Assembly: GCA_023249375.1 (NCBI GenBank)
Contig: JAHFCT010000001.1
Coordinates: 4,071-68,070 of the forward strand
Origin: Gemmatimonadota bacterium
GTDB taxonomy: Bacteria > Gemmatimonadota > Gemmatimonadetes > Gemmatimonadales > Gemmatimonadaceae
Direction: 5' to 3'
Length of the DNA stretch: 64,000 nt
Positions 35,420-44,527 of this stretch are shown in pieces. How positions within the stretch are numbered: the first letter of the stretch is position 1; each line of letters starts with the position of its first letter. The notes beneath the pieces were generated by a model. It did no database searches. It was not told where the DNA came from and saw nothing but the letters and a program-made list of their open reading frames with translations. Position numbers and translations under genes: made by a program.

Positions 35420-37315
35420 TTACGGCTTGACCTCCGCGCTCAGCACCTGCACCTGGATGCTGCTGTTTCGATAGACCGTCTGCGTCGCCTTCACAAAATC
35501 CTTGTCGTCGGCCGTGAAGATGTTCGGCACGAACTTCTGCGGGTTGCGGTCGAAGATCGGAAACATCGAACTCTGCACCTGCACCATGATGCGGTGTCCC
35601 TTCTTGAACGTGTGCAGCACGTCCTGAAGCGCCAGCGGCACGTCCGTCACTTTGCCGGGCACCATCGGCGCGGGCGCGTCGAAGCCGTCGCGCCAGCGCG
35701 CGCGCATGATCTCGCTGCGTACCATCTGCTGATAGCCGGCCAGATGGATGTTCTTGTTCGGCATGTATGGATGATCGGGCTGGTTGGACGGATACACATC
35801 CACGAGCTTGACGACGAAATCCGCATCGGTGCCCGACGTTGCCACCTTCAGCTTGATCTTGATCTCGCCGCCCAACGTCACGTCCGCGGCGAGCGGCTCC
35901 GTTTCGTACGTGAGCACGTCGGGGCGCGTGCTGAAGCAGCGCTGGTCGTCGCTCATGTACTGGTACATCGTGAAGCCTTCGATGCTCGGCCCCACGCAGC
36001 GCCCGGGCACGGGCTTGGCCGGATCGCTGACGTAGGCATCGCTGCCGGGCTGCGGCGCGCCATCGATCGCCAGCTTGCCGCCGGACTGGAACGTCAGCGA
36101 TTTCCACTGCGCGTTGTCCGCCGGCCATTTCGCAAAGCGCACCCACTCCTTCTTCCCCGTGTCGAACATGTACGCCTCGGGGAGTCCGGTCTTGCCGTCA
36201 CCCGGGCCTTTCAGAAAGTGCTGGAAAAACGGCGTCTCGATGTCGCGCTGGAACTTCGTCTCGAGTGAATCGCCGAACCAGATGTCGCCGTGCAGCGTGT
36301 GCACCACGTCCTGCGCCGCCCATCCGCCGTGGCGGAAGGGGCCCATGACGATCGTGTTGTAGATGCCGGGGTTCTTCTGCTCGATGGTCTGATAGACCTT
36401 GAGCGGCCCGTAGAGATCTTCGGCGTCAAACCAGCCGCCGACGGCCATCACCGCCGTCTTCACGTTGCTCAGGTGCGGCGCAATCGCGCGGTCCTTCCAG
36501 TGCTTGTCGTAGTTGGGGTGCGCGACCAGCTCCTGCCAGAAGTAATTGTCCTTGTAGTAGCGCTCGGTGGTGTGCTTGAGCGCGCCAAGCCGCAGCTGAA
36601 AATCGTAGTCCGCGGGCAGTCCGTCCTGAATCATCTTGTTGAAGAACCACGCCTGCGGCGTCGGGCCGGTGGGCGAGTCGTAACCGAACACCGGATACGT
36701 ATAGAAGTAGCCTTGGGTCAGTGCACCGTTGTGATGGAAGTCTTCGAAGTAGAAGTCCGTCACGGGAGCCTGTGGCGAGGCGGCCTTGAGCGCCGGATGC
36801 CGCGAGAGAATGCCCGCCGTCGTGAAGAAGCCCGGGTACGAGATGCCCCACTGGCCCATGCGACCGTTGTTGTTCGGCACGTTCTTGATCAGCCAGTCGA
36901 TGGTGTCGTACGTGTCGGTCGCTTCGTCGATGTCGGCTGGTCCCTTCGGATTGTCGATGATGGGCCGGACGTTCGTCCATTTGCCTTCGCTCATGAAACG
37001 CCCGCGCACGTCCTGATAGACCATGATGTACTTGTCGCGCATCATGAACCGGTTGGGTCCGAGCGAGCCGGGGAACTCGCTCTCGCCGTACGGCGCGATG
37101 GAATAGCACGTGCGCTCCATGATCATCGGGTACGTGTGGTCCGATGCGGCGTCCCTGGGCACGTAGACGATCGTATGGAGCTTCACGCCGTCGCGCATGG
37201 CGATGCGGTAGATGTGCTTGGTGTAGTTGGCCTTGATGAACGCGCCGTCACTGTCTTGTGCGGCGAGCGGGGCAGCGACGAGCGAGAGGGCGAGCAGAGC
37301 GCGAAGCAGGCGCAT
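35420..37315 (-). CDS. Secreted S15/CocE-type hydrolase (X-Pro dipeptidyl-peptidase family)
   Basis: This protein of about 631 residues belongs to the CocE/NonD hydrolase family. I place the start at 37315 (MRLLRALLALSLVAAPLAA|Q), which opens a clean signal peptide; the frame extends eight codons further upstream. The nucleophile elbow is GISYPG with S159. A later histidine in GPFRHGGWAAQ probably completes the triad, and a C-terminal jelly-roll domain (about 400-630, VTLGGEIKIKLKVATS, VKLVDVYPSN) is typical. Family members cleave X-Pro peptides or hydrolyse esters such as cocaine and cephalosporin. With the neighbouring peptidases, a peptide role is likely. Confidence 0.9.
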   Translation of the reverse strand: MRLLRALLALSLVAAPLAAQDSDGAFIKANYTKHIYRIAMRDGVKLHTIVYVPRDAASDHTYPMIMERTCYSIAPYGESEFPGSLGPNRFMMRDKYIMVYQDVRGRFMSEGKWTNVRPIIDNPKGPADIDEATDTYDTIDWLIKNVPNNNGRMGQWGISYPGFFTTAGILSRHPALKAASPQAPVTDFYFEDFHHNGALTQGYFYTYPVFGYDSPTGPTPQAWFFNKMIQDGLPADYDFQLRLGALKHTTERYYKDNYFWQELVAHPNYDKHWKDRAIAPHLSNVKTAVMAVGGWFDAEDLYGPLKVYQTIEQKNPGIYNTIVMGPFRHGGWAAQDVVHTLHGDIWFGDSLETKFQRDIETPFFQHFLKGPGDGKTGLPEAYMFDTGKKEWVRFAKWPADNAQWKSLTFQSGGKLAIDGAPQPGSDAYVSDPAKPVPGRCVGPSIEGFTMYQYMSDDQRCFSTRPDVLTYETEPLAADVTLGGEIKIKLKVATSGTDADFVVKLVDVYPSNQPDHPYMPNKNIHLAGYQQMVRSEIMRARWRDGFDAPAPMVPGKVTDVPLALQDVLHTFKKGHRIMVQVQSSMFPIFDRNPQKFVPNIFTADDKDFVKATQTVYRNSSIQVQVLSAEVKP

Positions 37316-37429
37316 GGTGGCGTGGATTGCGGGTGGCATCGTGGGGCGTGCTGATCATACGGCGTTGCGTCGCATTTCGCGGATGGGCCTCTGCCTTCAA
37401 GACCGCAGCGTCGTTGATCTTCTCGAGGA

Positions 37430-37456
37430 TTGACAGGCGATATCAGGTACGATAAG
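37430..37456 (+). promoter_or_regulatory. Candidate promoter of the tetR-efflux operon
   Basis: A perfect -35 hexamer TTGACA (37430-37435) is followed after 15 bases by GATAAG (37451-37456) as a weak -10. The first operator palindrome begins at the last base of this -10, a position where a bound repressor would block initiation. Confidence 0.5.
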
Positions 37457-37475
37457 TTACTGACCAGTCAGTAAC
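37456..37475. promoter_or_regulatory. TetR-type operator palindrome 1
   Basis: Perfect dyad gttactgac-ca-gtcagtaac, with 9-bp arms and a 2-base centre. It lies 69 bases upstream of the tetR start and directly after the candidate -10. Confidence 0.75.
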
Positions 37476-37504
37476 GCAGCCCTTAGCCAAGACTTCAACG
37501 ACTC

Positions 37505-37529
37505 GTAACCTGACCACCCGGTCGGTTAC
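37505..37529. promoter_or_regulatory. TetR-type operator palindrome 2
   Basis: Imperfect dyad gtaacc-t-gacc / ggtc-ggttac (37505-37515 with 37520-37529), with one bulged base. It shares the GTWAC and TGACC/GGTC half-site elements with palindrome 1 and ends 15 bases before the tetR start. Confidence 0.65.
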
Positions 37530-37544
37530 TGAACGGCCCCCCTT

Positions 37545-38201
37545 ATGACCACGCACGTCCCGGCGCACGATCCGCGCTGGCGCCGCCTCCCCGGAGAGCG
37601 CCCCCACCAGCTCATCGACGCCGCGCTCGATGTCTTTTCCGAGCACGGATTCAATGCGGCGAAGCTCGACGACATCGCGCACCGCGCCGGCGTGTCCAAG
37701 GGCACCATCTATTTGTACTTCGCCAGCAAGGAAGAGCTGTTCAAGGCGGTCGTCAACGACGTCATCGCCGCGCAGCTCTGGACGTCGCGCGACGGCAATG
37801 CGCCCACGTCGGCCGCGGAGTCGCTGGAGCGCGCCCTGCGCGCCCACTGGACATTTACCACGAATGCCAAGTTCGACGGCTGGTTTCGGATCCTCGTCGC
37901 CGAGCTTCCCAAGCACCCCGAACTCCTCGCCTTCTACAATCGCGAGGTGATTGACCGCGCCTGGTCGCTGCTCGAGCAGATCATCGCGCAGGGCGTCGCG
38001 TCCGGCGAGTTCCGGCCCATCGAGCCGCGTCTCGCCGTCGGCTTCACCAATGCGCTCGTCGTCATGCACCGGCACTGGGTGAGCAACTGCTCCATCCGTC
38101 CGGAGTACCAGCAACGCGACCGCCAGCAGCTCATCGACGGCATCGTCGATTTCGCGCTCGCCGCGCTGCGCAATCCCGCCTCCACCCGACCCGCCGAATG
38201 A
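37545..38201 (+). CDS. TetR-family repressor of the adjacent tripartite pump
   Basis: This 218-residue regulator has an N-terminal TetR helix-turn-helix (about residues 22-66; LDVFSEHGFNAAKLDDIA, AGVSKGTIYLYF) and a helical ligand-binding C-terminal half. It is the first gene of the unit and overlaps the TolC gene as ATGA. Two palindromes upstream suggest autoregulation and control of the whole pump operon. Inducer unknown. Confidence 0.92.
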   Translation: MTTHVPAHDPRWRRLPGERPHQLIDAALDVFSEHGFNAAKLDDIAHRAGVSKGTIYLYFASKEELFKAVVNDVIAAQLWTSRDGNAPTSAAESLERALRAHWTFTTNAKFDGWFRILVAELPKHPELLAFYNREVIDRAWSLLEQIIAQGVASGEFRPIEPRLAVGFTNALVVMHRHWVSNCSIRPEYQQRDRQQLIDGIVDFALAALRNPASTRPAE

Positions 38202-39535
38202 ACTCGATGCGCACCCTTTGTCGCGCCGCGCTGATCGTCCTCCCGGGCGCGCTCGCCGCACAGACTCCGGTCACACTCACGCTGGGCGGCGCCGCTCGAC
38301 TTGCCGCCGCGCAGAGCGGCCCCACCGCCATTGCCCGTACGCGCATTGAACAAGCCGATGCCCGCGTGCGTCAGGCGCGATCGCTGCTTTTCCCCACCAT
38401 CTCCGCTTCCGCCGGCGAGAACGAACGCAACCAGAACACCGCAACCTTCGGATTCGCCTTCCGCGACGCAGCCGGCAAGCCGGTGTTCGACCCGAACGGC
38501 CAGATCCTTCCCGCCGTGAAGGTGCTCGATCTGCGCGGCCGGGCGCAGGCCAACCTCGTCGACCTCTCGGTCGCCGCCAAGCTGGGCACCGTACGCCAGC
38601 AGGTGCGCGTGGCGGAGGCCGACGCGGCGGGCGCCGCCGATCAGGCCGCGTCACAGGCCGCCACCGCCTACGTGCGCGCCGTGCGCGCCGACGCCGCACT
38701 CGGCGCGCGCATCGCCGACTCGACGCTCGCCGCGGAACTGCTGGCGATTGCCAATGATCAGCTGAAGGCCGGCGTCGGCGTCGCGCTCGACGTCACGCGC
38801 GCGCGCAGCCAACTGGCCGCCTCGCGCGCGCAGTTGATTTCGGCGCGCGCCGAACGCGACCGCGCGCGGCTCGACTTGCGCCGCATTACGAGCCTCGACC
38901 CCTCGGCGGATCTCGTGCTCTCCGATTCACTGATGCTGCTGCCAGTGAGCGGCGGGCTGCCGACCGCCGATGACGCGACACGCGTGGCGCTCTCGCGCCG
39001 CGCCGATCTCCGCACCGTGGCCGCGCAGAAGATTGCCGCGGAACAAACCGTCGCCGCCACGCGCATGGAGCGGTTGCCGACGCTGGGCATCTTCGGCGAT
39101 CAGGGCGCCATTGGCAACTCGAGCGCGCACCTGCTCAACACATACACCTGGGGCCTGCAGCTGTCGGTCCCGATCTTCGACGGTTTCCGCCGTGAGGCGC
39201 GCGTGCAGGAGCAGCGCGCTCAGGTGCACGAAACGGATGCGCGCCGTCGAGACCTTGAGGCACAGACCGCCATCGAGGTTCGCGCAGCGCTTCTCGATCT
39301 TGCATCCGCGCGCGAACTGCTCGCCGCCGCCGACGAGCGGTTGATGTTGGCACAGCAGGAACTCGAACAGGCACGTCAGCGGTTCACCGCGGGCGTGAGC
39401 GGCAATGCCGATGTCATCACCGCATCGCTTGGCATCAATGCGGCGCGCACGCAGGTGGTCGACGCGCGCGCCGCGTACCAGACGGCGCGCGTTACGCTGG
39501 CGCGTGCGCAGGGCACCGTGACCGACCTGCCGTAA
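38198..39535 (+). CDS. TolC-family outer membrane efflux protein
   Basis: This 445-residue protein has a signal peptide ending ALAA|Q near residue 22 and the helical repeat pattern of outer membrane efflux channels (long Ala/Arg/Gln-rich amphipathic helices, ending RFTAGVSGNADVITA). It should form the outer membrane duct for the EmrA/EmrB-type pump encoded next. Its ATG overlaps the tetR stop. Confidence 0.92.
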   Translation: MNSMRTLCRAALIVLPGALAAQTPVTLTLGGAARLAAAQSGPTAIARTRIEQADARVRQARSLLFPTISASAGENERNQNTATFGFAFRDAAGKPVFDPNGQILPAVKVLDLRGRAQANLVDLSVAAKLGTVRQQVRVAEADAAGAADQAASQAATAYVRAVRADAALGARIADSTLAAELLAIANDQLKAGVGVALDVTRARSQLAASRAQLISARAERDRARLDLRRITSLDPSADLVLSDSLMLLPVSGGLPTADDATRVALSRRADLRTVAAQKIAAEQTVAATRMERLPTLGIFGDQGAIGNSSAHLLNTYTWGLQLSVPIFDGFRREARVQEQRAQVHETDARRRDLEAQTAIEVRAALLDLASARELLAAADERLMLAQQELEQARQRFTAGVSGNADVITASLGINAARTQVVDARAAYQTARVTLARAQGTVTDLP

Positions 39536-39599
39536 TCGTCAATCTGCATCGAATTCGCCATCCGTTATTCCCATCCGACAGCCGAAATCCGGAATCGAA

Positions 39600-40634
39600 A
39601 TGAAGAAGCCCCTTATCCCCATCGTCGTCGTCGCCGCCGTGGTTGCTCTTTTCTGGGTGGCCAAGACGACGCTTTACAACCGCGTGCACGAGAGCACGGA
39701 CAACGCGCAGGTGGACGGCTCGATCGTCCCCGTCCTCGCCAAGGTTGGCGGCTTCGTGTCGCAGCTCGCCGTGGTCGAGAACCAGCCCGTCAAGGAAGGT
39801 GACGTGCTCGTTCGCATCGACACGTCGGAGTACGTCGTGCGCGTCGCGCAGGCGCAGGCCGAGTACGACGCCGCGGCTTCGGTGGCGGGCGGACGCGGCA
39901 TGAGCGGTCAGGCGGAAGCGCAGATGCACGGCGCGGAAAGCCAGCGGCAGGTGGTTGGCGCGCAGATTGACGCCGCCAAGGCGCAGGTGGCCAAGGCGTC
40001 GGCCGATCTCGCGCGCGCCAAGGAGCTCGTCGCCAAGCAGATTGTCAGCCGGCAAGCGCTCGATGCCGCGCAGTCGTCGTTTGATCAGGCGACGGCGAGC
40101 GAGCTGGCAGTCGAACGTCAGGCGCGTGCCGCCGATGCGCAGCTTAGTGGAGCGCAGGCCGGTGCACGCCTTGCGCAGGCGCGGCTGGCCGCGGCGCGCG
40201 CCGCGCTCGACAACGCCAAGCTCCAGCTCGCGTACACGAGGGTGCCGGCGCCGTTGACCGGCGTCGTGTCACGCAAGCAGGTCGAGGTCGGACAGCTGGT
40301 CTCGCCGGGGCAGCCGCTGTTGACCATCGTGGACGGCGTGCATCCGTGGATCACGGCGAACTTCAAGGAAACGCAGCTCGCTGACGTGCGCGTCGGCCAG
40401 TCCGTGAGCCTCGACGTGGATTCGTATCCCGGCTGCGACGCAGAAGGAAAAGTGGAGAGCCTCGGCGCGGCGACAGGGGCGCGCTTTGCGCTGCTGCCGC
40501 CCGACAACGCGACGGGCAACTTCACCAAGGTCGTGCAGCGCGTCCCGGTACGCATCGCGCTCACCAAGGGCTGCGGCGAGTCGCGGCCCCTGATGCCGGG
40601 GATGAGCGTGCTGGCGCACGTGAAGATCAAGTAG
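39600..40634 (+). CDS. EmrA/HlyD-type periplasmic adaptor
   Basis: This 344-residue adaptor has an N-terminal membrane anchor (about residues 5-24), lipoyl/barrel-sandwich halves (DNAQVDGSIVPVLAKVGGF, LAYTRVPAPLTGVVSRK), a coiled hairpin rich in Ala/Gln between them (about 85-200) and a beta-barrel (HPWITANFKETQL, VGQSVSLDVD). It links the EmrB-like transporter to TolC. The 64-base gap before it (39536-39599) is comparatively AT-rich and holds no gene. Confidence 0.93.
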   Translation: MKKPLIPIVVVAAVVALFWVAKTTLYNRVHESTDNAQVDGSIVPVLAKVGGFVSQLAVVENQPVKEGDVLVRIDTSEYVVRVAQAQAEYDAAASVAGGRGMSGQAEAQMHGAESQRQVVGAQIDAAKAQVAKASADLARAKELVAKQIVSRQALDAAQSSFDQATASELAVERQARAADAQLSGAQAGARLAQARLAAARAALDNAKLQLAYTRVPAPLTGVVSRKQVEVGQLVSPGQPLLTIVDGVHPWITANFKETQLADVRVGQSVSLDVDSYPGCDAEGKVESLGAATGARFALLPPDNATGNFTKVVQRVPVRIALTKGCGESRPLMPGMSVLAHVKIK

Positions 40635-40678
40635 CGGCCTGCCGTCCACCGTCTTCTCCTTCCGCCAGCCCCTCGCGC

Positions 40679-42244
40679 ATGTCCGCCTCGACCGACGACA
40701 AGTACAAACACAAATACCTCATCGCCATCGCCGTCACGATGGCGGCGATGCTCGAGCTCATCGATACGTCGATCGTGAACGTCGCCATCCCGCACATGAT
40801 GGGGAACCTCGGCGCGACGCTCGACGAGATTTCGTGGGTGAGCGTTGGCTACATCATTGCCAACGTCATCGTCATCCCGATGTCGAGCTGGCTGTCGGCG
40901 TATTTCGGGCGGCGGCGCTATCTCACGGCCTCCATCCTGCTTTTCGTCGCGGCGTCGTTCTTCTGCGGCGCGTCCACCACGCTGCTGCAGCTTGTGGTTT
41001 GGCGCGTCATCCAGGGCATCGGCGGCGGCGCGCTGCTGTCCACGGCGCAATCCACGCTGTGGGAGGCGTTCCCTCCCTCTGAAGTCGGCATTGGGCAGGC
41101 GATGTTCGGCGTCGGCGTGATGGTGGGCCCGACGCTCGGGCCCACGCTCGGCGGCTTCATCGTCGACAACTGGAACTGGCCCTGGATCTTCTACATCAAC
41201 TTGCCGCTCGGCCTCGCGGCCGCGGCGCTCGTGTGGACGTATGTCACCGACTCGGAGCATCAGGAGCGCGCCGAGAAAGTCGACTGGCTCGGCATCAGTC
41301 TGCTGACGGTGGCGGTGGGTTCACTGCAGTGGATGCTCGAGCGCGGCGAGCGCTACGACTGGTTCGACTCCCAGTTCGTCATCACGCTGGGCGTGGTCTC
41401 GGCCGTGTCGTTCATTTGGCTCGTTTGGCACGAGCTGCGCACGGACGAGCCGGTCATTGATTTTCATCTATTGAAGAACCGGCAGCTCGCCACCGGCGTC
41501 CTGATGGGGGCCGTGCTCGGCTTTGCCCTCTTCGGATCGGTCTTCGTGCTGCCGGTCTTCCTGCAGGCGCTGCACGGCTTCACCGCGAACCAGACCGGCA
41601 TGGTCATCTTGCCGGGCGCCATTGCGTCAGCCGTGACGATGGCGGTGATGGGGCGCCGCTTGCGCATGGTGCCGGACGGCCGCCCCGTGATCCTGCTTGG
41701 TGCGTCGCTGTTCTTCGTGTGCATGTACATGCTGGCGGCGCTCACGTTTGACAGCGGCAAGGGGGACCTGTTCTGGCCGCTCATCATCCGCGGCGTGGCG
41801 CTGGGCATGATGTTCATTCCGCTGAACGCGATTGCGCTGGCCGAGCTTGCGCCGCGCGACATGGCGGCGGGCACCGGTCTGTTCAACCTCATGCGCCAGC
41901 TCGGCGGCTCCATCGGCATTGCCGTGATGGCCACGCTGCTCAGCCACCTGACCAAGGCCAAGAAAGCGGTGTTGGCCGATCACATGGTGGCGACGGCGCC
42001 CGACGTCCAGGCGCGCCTTGAGGGACTGACGCACGCCTTGATGGCCAAAGGCACCAGCCTGAGCGTCGCGCATCAGCAGGCGCTGATGATCATGGATCGC
42101 ATGGTTGGTGCGCAGGCGAGCGTCCTCGCCTTCTCGCGCATCTACTGGATTAGCGGCCTGGTGCTCCTTGGCTCCATGCCATTGATGATCTTCTGGCATA
42201 ACGGCCGGCCGCGCGGCATGGTAGTGAGAGACGGCGGTCACTAG
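40679..42244 (+). CDS. EmrB/QacA-type MFS drug transporter (DHA2, 14 helices)
   Basis: This 521-residue major facilitator has about 14 membrane helices and DHA2 motifs: LIDTSIVNVAIPHM in helix 1, WLSAYFGRRRYL (motif A) and GVMVGPTLGPTLGGFI (motif C of drug/H+ antiporters). With the preceding adaptor and TolC it forms a tripartite drug or toxin exporter under the TetR gene. Specific substrates cannot be read. Confidence 0.94.
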   Translation: MSASTDDKYKHKYLIAIAVTMAAMLELIDTSIVNVAIPHMMGNLGATLDEISWVSVGYIIANVIVIPMSSWLSAYFGRRRYLTASILLFVAASFFCGASTTLLQLVVWRVIQGIGGGALLSTAQSTLWEAFPPSEVGIGQAMFGVGVMVGPTLGPTLGGFIVDNWNWPWIFYINLPLGLAAAALVWTYVTDSEHQERAEKVDWLGISLLTVAVGSLQWMLERGERYDWFDSQFVITLGVVSAVSFIWLVWHELRTDEPVIDFHLLKNRQLATGVLMGAVLGFALFGSVFVLPVFLQALHGFTANQTGMVILPGAIASAVTMAVMGRRLRMVPDGRPVILLGASLFFVCMYMLAALTFDSGKGDLFWPLIIRGVALGMMFIPLNAIALAELAPRDMAAGTGLFNLMRQLGGSIGIAVMATLLSHLTKAKKAVLADHMVATAPDVQARLEGLTHALMAKGTSLSVAHQQALMIMDRMVGAQASVLAFSRIYWISGLVLLGSMPLMIFWHNGRPRGMVVRDGGH

Positions 42245-42338
42245 CTGGACGCCAGCACGGCGCCTCTCTCGCGCGTTCATATTAAGACGGGCATTCTCAA
42301 TCCGTCCCACTCATTCGCACTTCATTACGGAGGCGTCC

Positions 42339-42953
42339 ATGCGCCTGCGCGTCTCGTTGATGGTTCTTGCCTTCGCCGCGATTCCCTCGGTCGCCGCCGC
42401 GCAACGCGGCGGTGCCGGCCGCGGCGCCCAGATTCCGCATGCCTCGGAACTCGAGGACCACAGCCCCGTGGGCGTGGTGCTCGACAAACGGAAGAAACTC
42501 TCCCTCTCGGACAGTCAGCTGACGGCGTTGAAGGGTATCGCCAAGGCGCTGCACGAAAAGGACGCTGACGCCTACAAGATGTGGGACTCCCTGCGCCTCG
42601 CGATGAACTCGGCGGGTGGCAGTCAGCTCGCCACCGGCGCGCCACGCGGCCGTTCCGCGCGCACTGGTCCGATCAGCGGCCGCAGCGGTGGCGGCAGCAG
42701 TGACGCCGGCGTCGCGCTGTCTGGCGGCGGAGCCAGCGACGCCAAGATGGTTGAAGCACGCAGCATGATGCAGGCGCTCGTTGGTCCGCTGCAGGACAAT
42801 GACGAGTGGTCGCGCCAAGAAGTGCTCAGGCTGCTCACTGACGAGCAAAAGGCCAAAGCCGAGCAACTCTGGAAGGATGATGCCGACGACTTCAAGAACG
42901 GCATCGCGCGCCCGCGCGGCGGGCCGGGCGGCGAACGGCCCCCGGGAGTCTGA
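42339..42953 (+). CDS. Exported LTxxQ-motif protein with Gly/Ser-rich insert
   Basis: This 204-residue periplasmic protein has a signal peptide ending VAAA|Q near residue 21 and a good ribosome-binding site (ggagg, 42329-42333). Two LTxxQ-like motifs are visible: LSDSQ (56-60) and LTDEQ (166-170), within helical segments. They are separated by a Gly/Ser/Arg-rich insert (about 92-135). The pattern resembles Spy/CpxP or metal-resistance sensor proteins. It lies just before an ECF sigma cassette that encodes two more LTxxQ domains, suggesting a shared envelope function. No metal-binding cluster is evident. Confidence 0.75.
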   Translation: MRLRVSLMVLAFAAIPSVAAAQRGGAGRGAQIPHASELEDHSPVGVVLDKRKKLSLSDSQLTALKGIAKALHEKDADAYKMWDSLRLAMNSAGGSQLATGAPRGRSARTGPISGRSGGGSSDAGVALSGGGASDAKMVEARSMMQALVGPLQDNDEWSRQEVLRLLTDEQKAKAEQLWKDDADDFKNGIARPRGGPGGERPPGV

Positions 42954-42980
42954 GTGGCTCACGTCCGACACACCCCGCAG

Positions 42981-43007
42981 CCGGGCGCGCCTAACGGTCG
43001 CGCCCGG
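42981..43007 (+). terminator. Hairpin before the first ECF sigma gene
   Basis: Arms ccgggcgcg (42981-42989) and cgcgcccgg (42999-43007) form a 9-bp stem with a 9-base loop, followed by ttgcgtgtttg. It lies between the LTxxQ gene and the ECF sigma start and could be a weak terminator or a leader structure. Confidence 0.5.
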
Positions 43008-43027
43008 TTGCGTGTTTGAATACTCGG

Positions 43028-43606
43028 ATGCGAGAGCCCACCCGCGAGCCGGCAACCGACGCGACCGAAACGGCGTTGGTCGTGCGTGCACGTGGCGGCG
43101 ACCCGGCGGCGTTTGACGCGCTGGTCCGTCGCCATCTCCCGGGCGCTCTCGTTGCCGCCGAGCGACTGTTGGGTGACCGGATGGAAGCGGAGGATCTCGT
43201 GCAGGATGCGTTTCTGCGCGCGCTCGACCGCCTGCCCATGCTAGATCCCAGCCGGCCGTTCGGGCCGTGGTTCTTCACGTTGCTGCGCAACCTGGGCATC
43301 AACCAGCTGCGTGCGCGGCGGGTGCGGCACACCGAGCCAGAGTCGCTCGACGCCGCCTCGCCGGACGCGCTGCCGGACGAAGCCCTGATCAATACCGAAG
43401 TGCGTGAACGATTTGATGCGGCCCTGGCGGCGCTCACGCCGCGGCAGCGCGAGATCGTGATGCTGTTCGAAGTGGAAGGCTGGAAGGGCGTCGAGATTGC
43501 CGAACATCTCGGCCTGACGCCGGAGAACGTGCGGTGGCACCTGCATCAGGCGAAGAAGAGCCTGCGCGTGTCGCTCGCACCGCTGCGGGATGAGGGAGGC
43601 ACATGA
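43028..43606 (+). CDS. ECF sigma factor (cassette 1)
   Basis: This 192-residue sigma factor has region 2 (ALVRRHLPGALVAAERLL, EAEDLVQDAFLRALD) and region 4 (LTPRQREIVMLFEVEGWK, IAEHLGLTPENVRWHLH) with no region 1 or 3. I use ATG 43028; an in-frame TTG 12 bases earlier is possible. It overlaps the next gene as ATGA. It should direct RNA polymerase to a small envelope regulon, probably including its own operon. Confidence 0.93.
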   Translation: MREPTREPATDATETALVVRARGGDPAAFDALVRRHLPGALVAAERLLGDRMEAEDLVQDAFLRALDRLPMLDPSRPFGPWFFTLLRNLGINQLRARRVRHTEPESLDAASPDALPDEALINTEVRERFDAALAALTPRQREIVMLFEVEGWKGVEIAEHLGLTPENVRWHLHQAKKSLRVSLAPLRDEGGT

Positions 43607-43998
43607 CCAACGATCCGTTTGACCCAACCGACCGACTTTTCGGCGACGATCCTGAACGCGATGCGGCGCTTGGCGCACTGCTGCGCGAGCATCGGCTGCA
43701 CGAACGCATCATCGTGGCCGCCCGCCGGCAGCGGATGCGGCGCGTGGAAACGCCGTGGTACGGCTGGGTGGCTCGCTACGGGCGTGCCGCCGTGCCCATC
43801 GGTATCGCCGCAGCGCTGATTGCGGCGGTGATCCTCAACCGCTCGGTACGCACCGACGCCGAGTATGCGGCGCAGTCCGCGTCGGCTTCGTCCGACCTGC
43901 GCGGCGCCGTGGCTGGTGGATCGCGTGCCGCGGTCACGGACGCGGTGGTTGGCCCCGACTCCACGGAGTTCCTCATCGCCATGGCCGTAGAACGATGA
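43603..43998 (+). CDS. Short one-helix putative anti-sigma factor (cassette 1)
   Basis: This 131-residue protein has a cytosolic Asp/Arg-rich N-terminus (1-58), one membrane helix (about 60-79) and a short periplasmic tail. It has no zinc-binding HxxxCxxC motif. The ATGA overlap with the sigma gene and the topology suggest an anti-sigma factor like the small membrane-bound type exemplified by CnrY. Sequence alone does not prove binding. Confidence 0.78.
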   Translation: MTNDPFDPTDRLFGDDPERDAALGALLREHRLHERIIVAARRQRMRRVETPWYGWVARYGRAAVPIGIAAALIAAVILNRSVRTDAEYAAQSASASSDLRGAVAGGSRAAVTDAVVGPDSTEFLIAMAVER

Positions 43999-44510
43999 CC
44001 GACAACACCTCAATCGATTCCGCCGACGACATCGCGGCCGCTCCGCCCGTGCGTTCCACGCGGCTGCTGGCGGTTGGCGTCCTGCTCGTCGTGGCGCTCG
44101 CCGGCCTCATCGGCGGCGTGACGCTTGAGCGCACGGTGCTGCGACCGCACGGCTGGATGCCTCGCGTCGGCATGCCGCGCGCCGGCGATCGCCGCCCCGG
44201 GCCGCGTCGTCCGAGCGCAATGCTCGGCGCCGAACTCAAGCTGACGGAAGACCAGGCCGTGCGCATCGACACGCTCATCGAGCACCAGATGCGCGGCTTC
44301 CGTGACATCCGCCAGTCGACGCAGCCGGCCATCGATTCGCTGATGGCGCAGACCCGACGCTCGATTGACAGCATCCTGACGCCGATGCAGCGCGCCATGC
44401 TCGACTCGGCGCGCACCAAGCGCGAGGCCGAGTTCAAGAAGCGCTTCCCCAATGGCGGACCGGCGCGCGGTCCCGGCGACTGGGGCCGCCCCCCGATGCC
44501 CCGACCCTGA
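43995..44510 (+). CDS. Membrane-anchored LTxxQ (Spy/CnrX-like) sensor protein (cassette 1)
   Basis: This 171-residue protein starts at ATG 43995, overlapping the preceding stop. One membrane helix (about 23-45) anchors a periplasmic helical domain with LTEDQ (83-87) and LTPMQ (128-132), 45 residues apart. The same 45-residue spacing occurs in the protein at 50218-50583. It resembles metal-resistance sensors such as CnrX. Only two histidines (H52, H97) and a few methionines are available as possible ligands. Position after sigma and putative anti-sigma suggests it senses an envelope signal. Confidence 0.8.
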   Translation: MTDNTSIDSADDIAAAPPVRSTRLLAVGVLLVVALAGLIGGVTLERTVLRPHGWMPRVGMPRAGDRRPGPRRPSAMLGAELKLTEDQAVRIDTLIEHQMRGFRDIRQSTQPAIDSLMAQTRRSIDSILTPMQRAMLDSARTKREAEFKKRFPNGGPARGPGDWGRPPMPRP

Positions 44511-44527
44511 TTGCAACGGCTCCCCCC

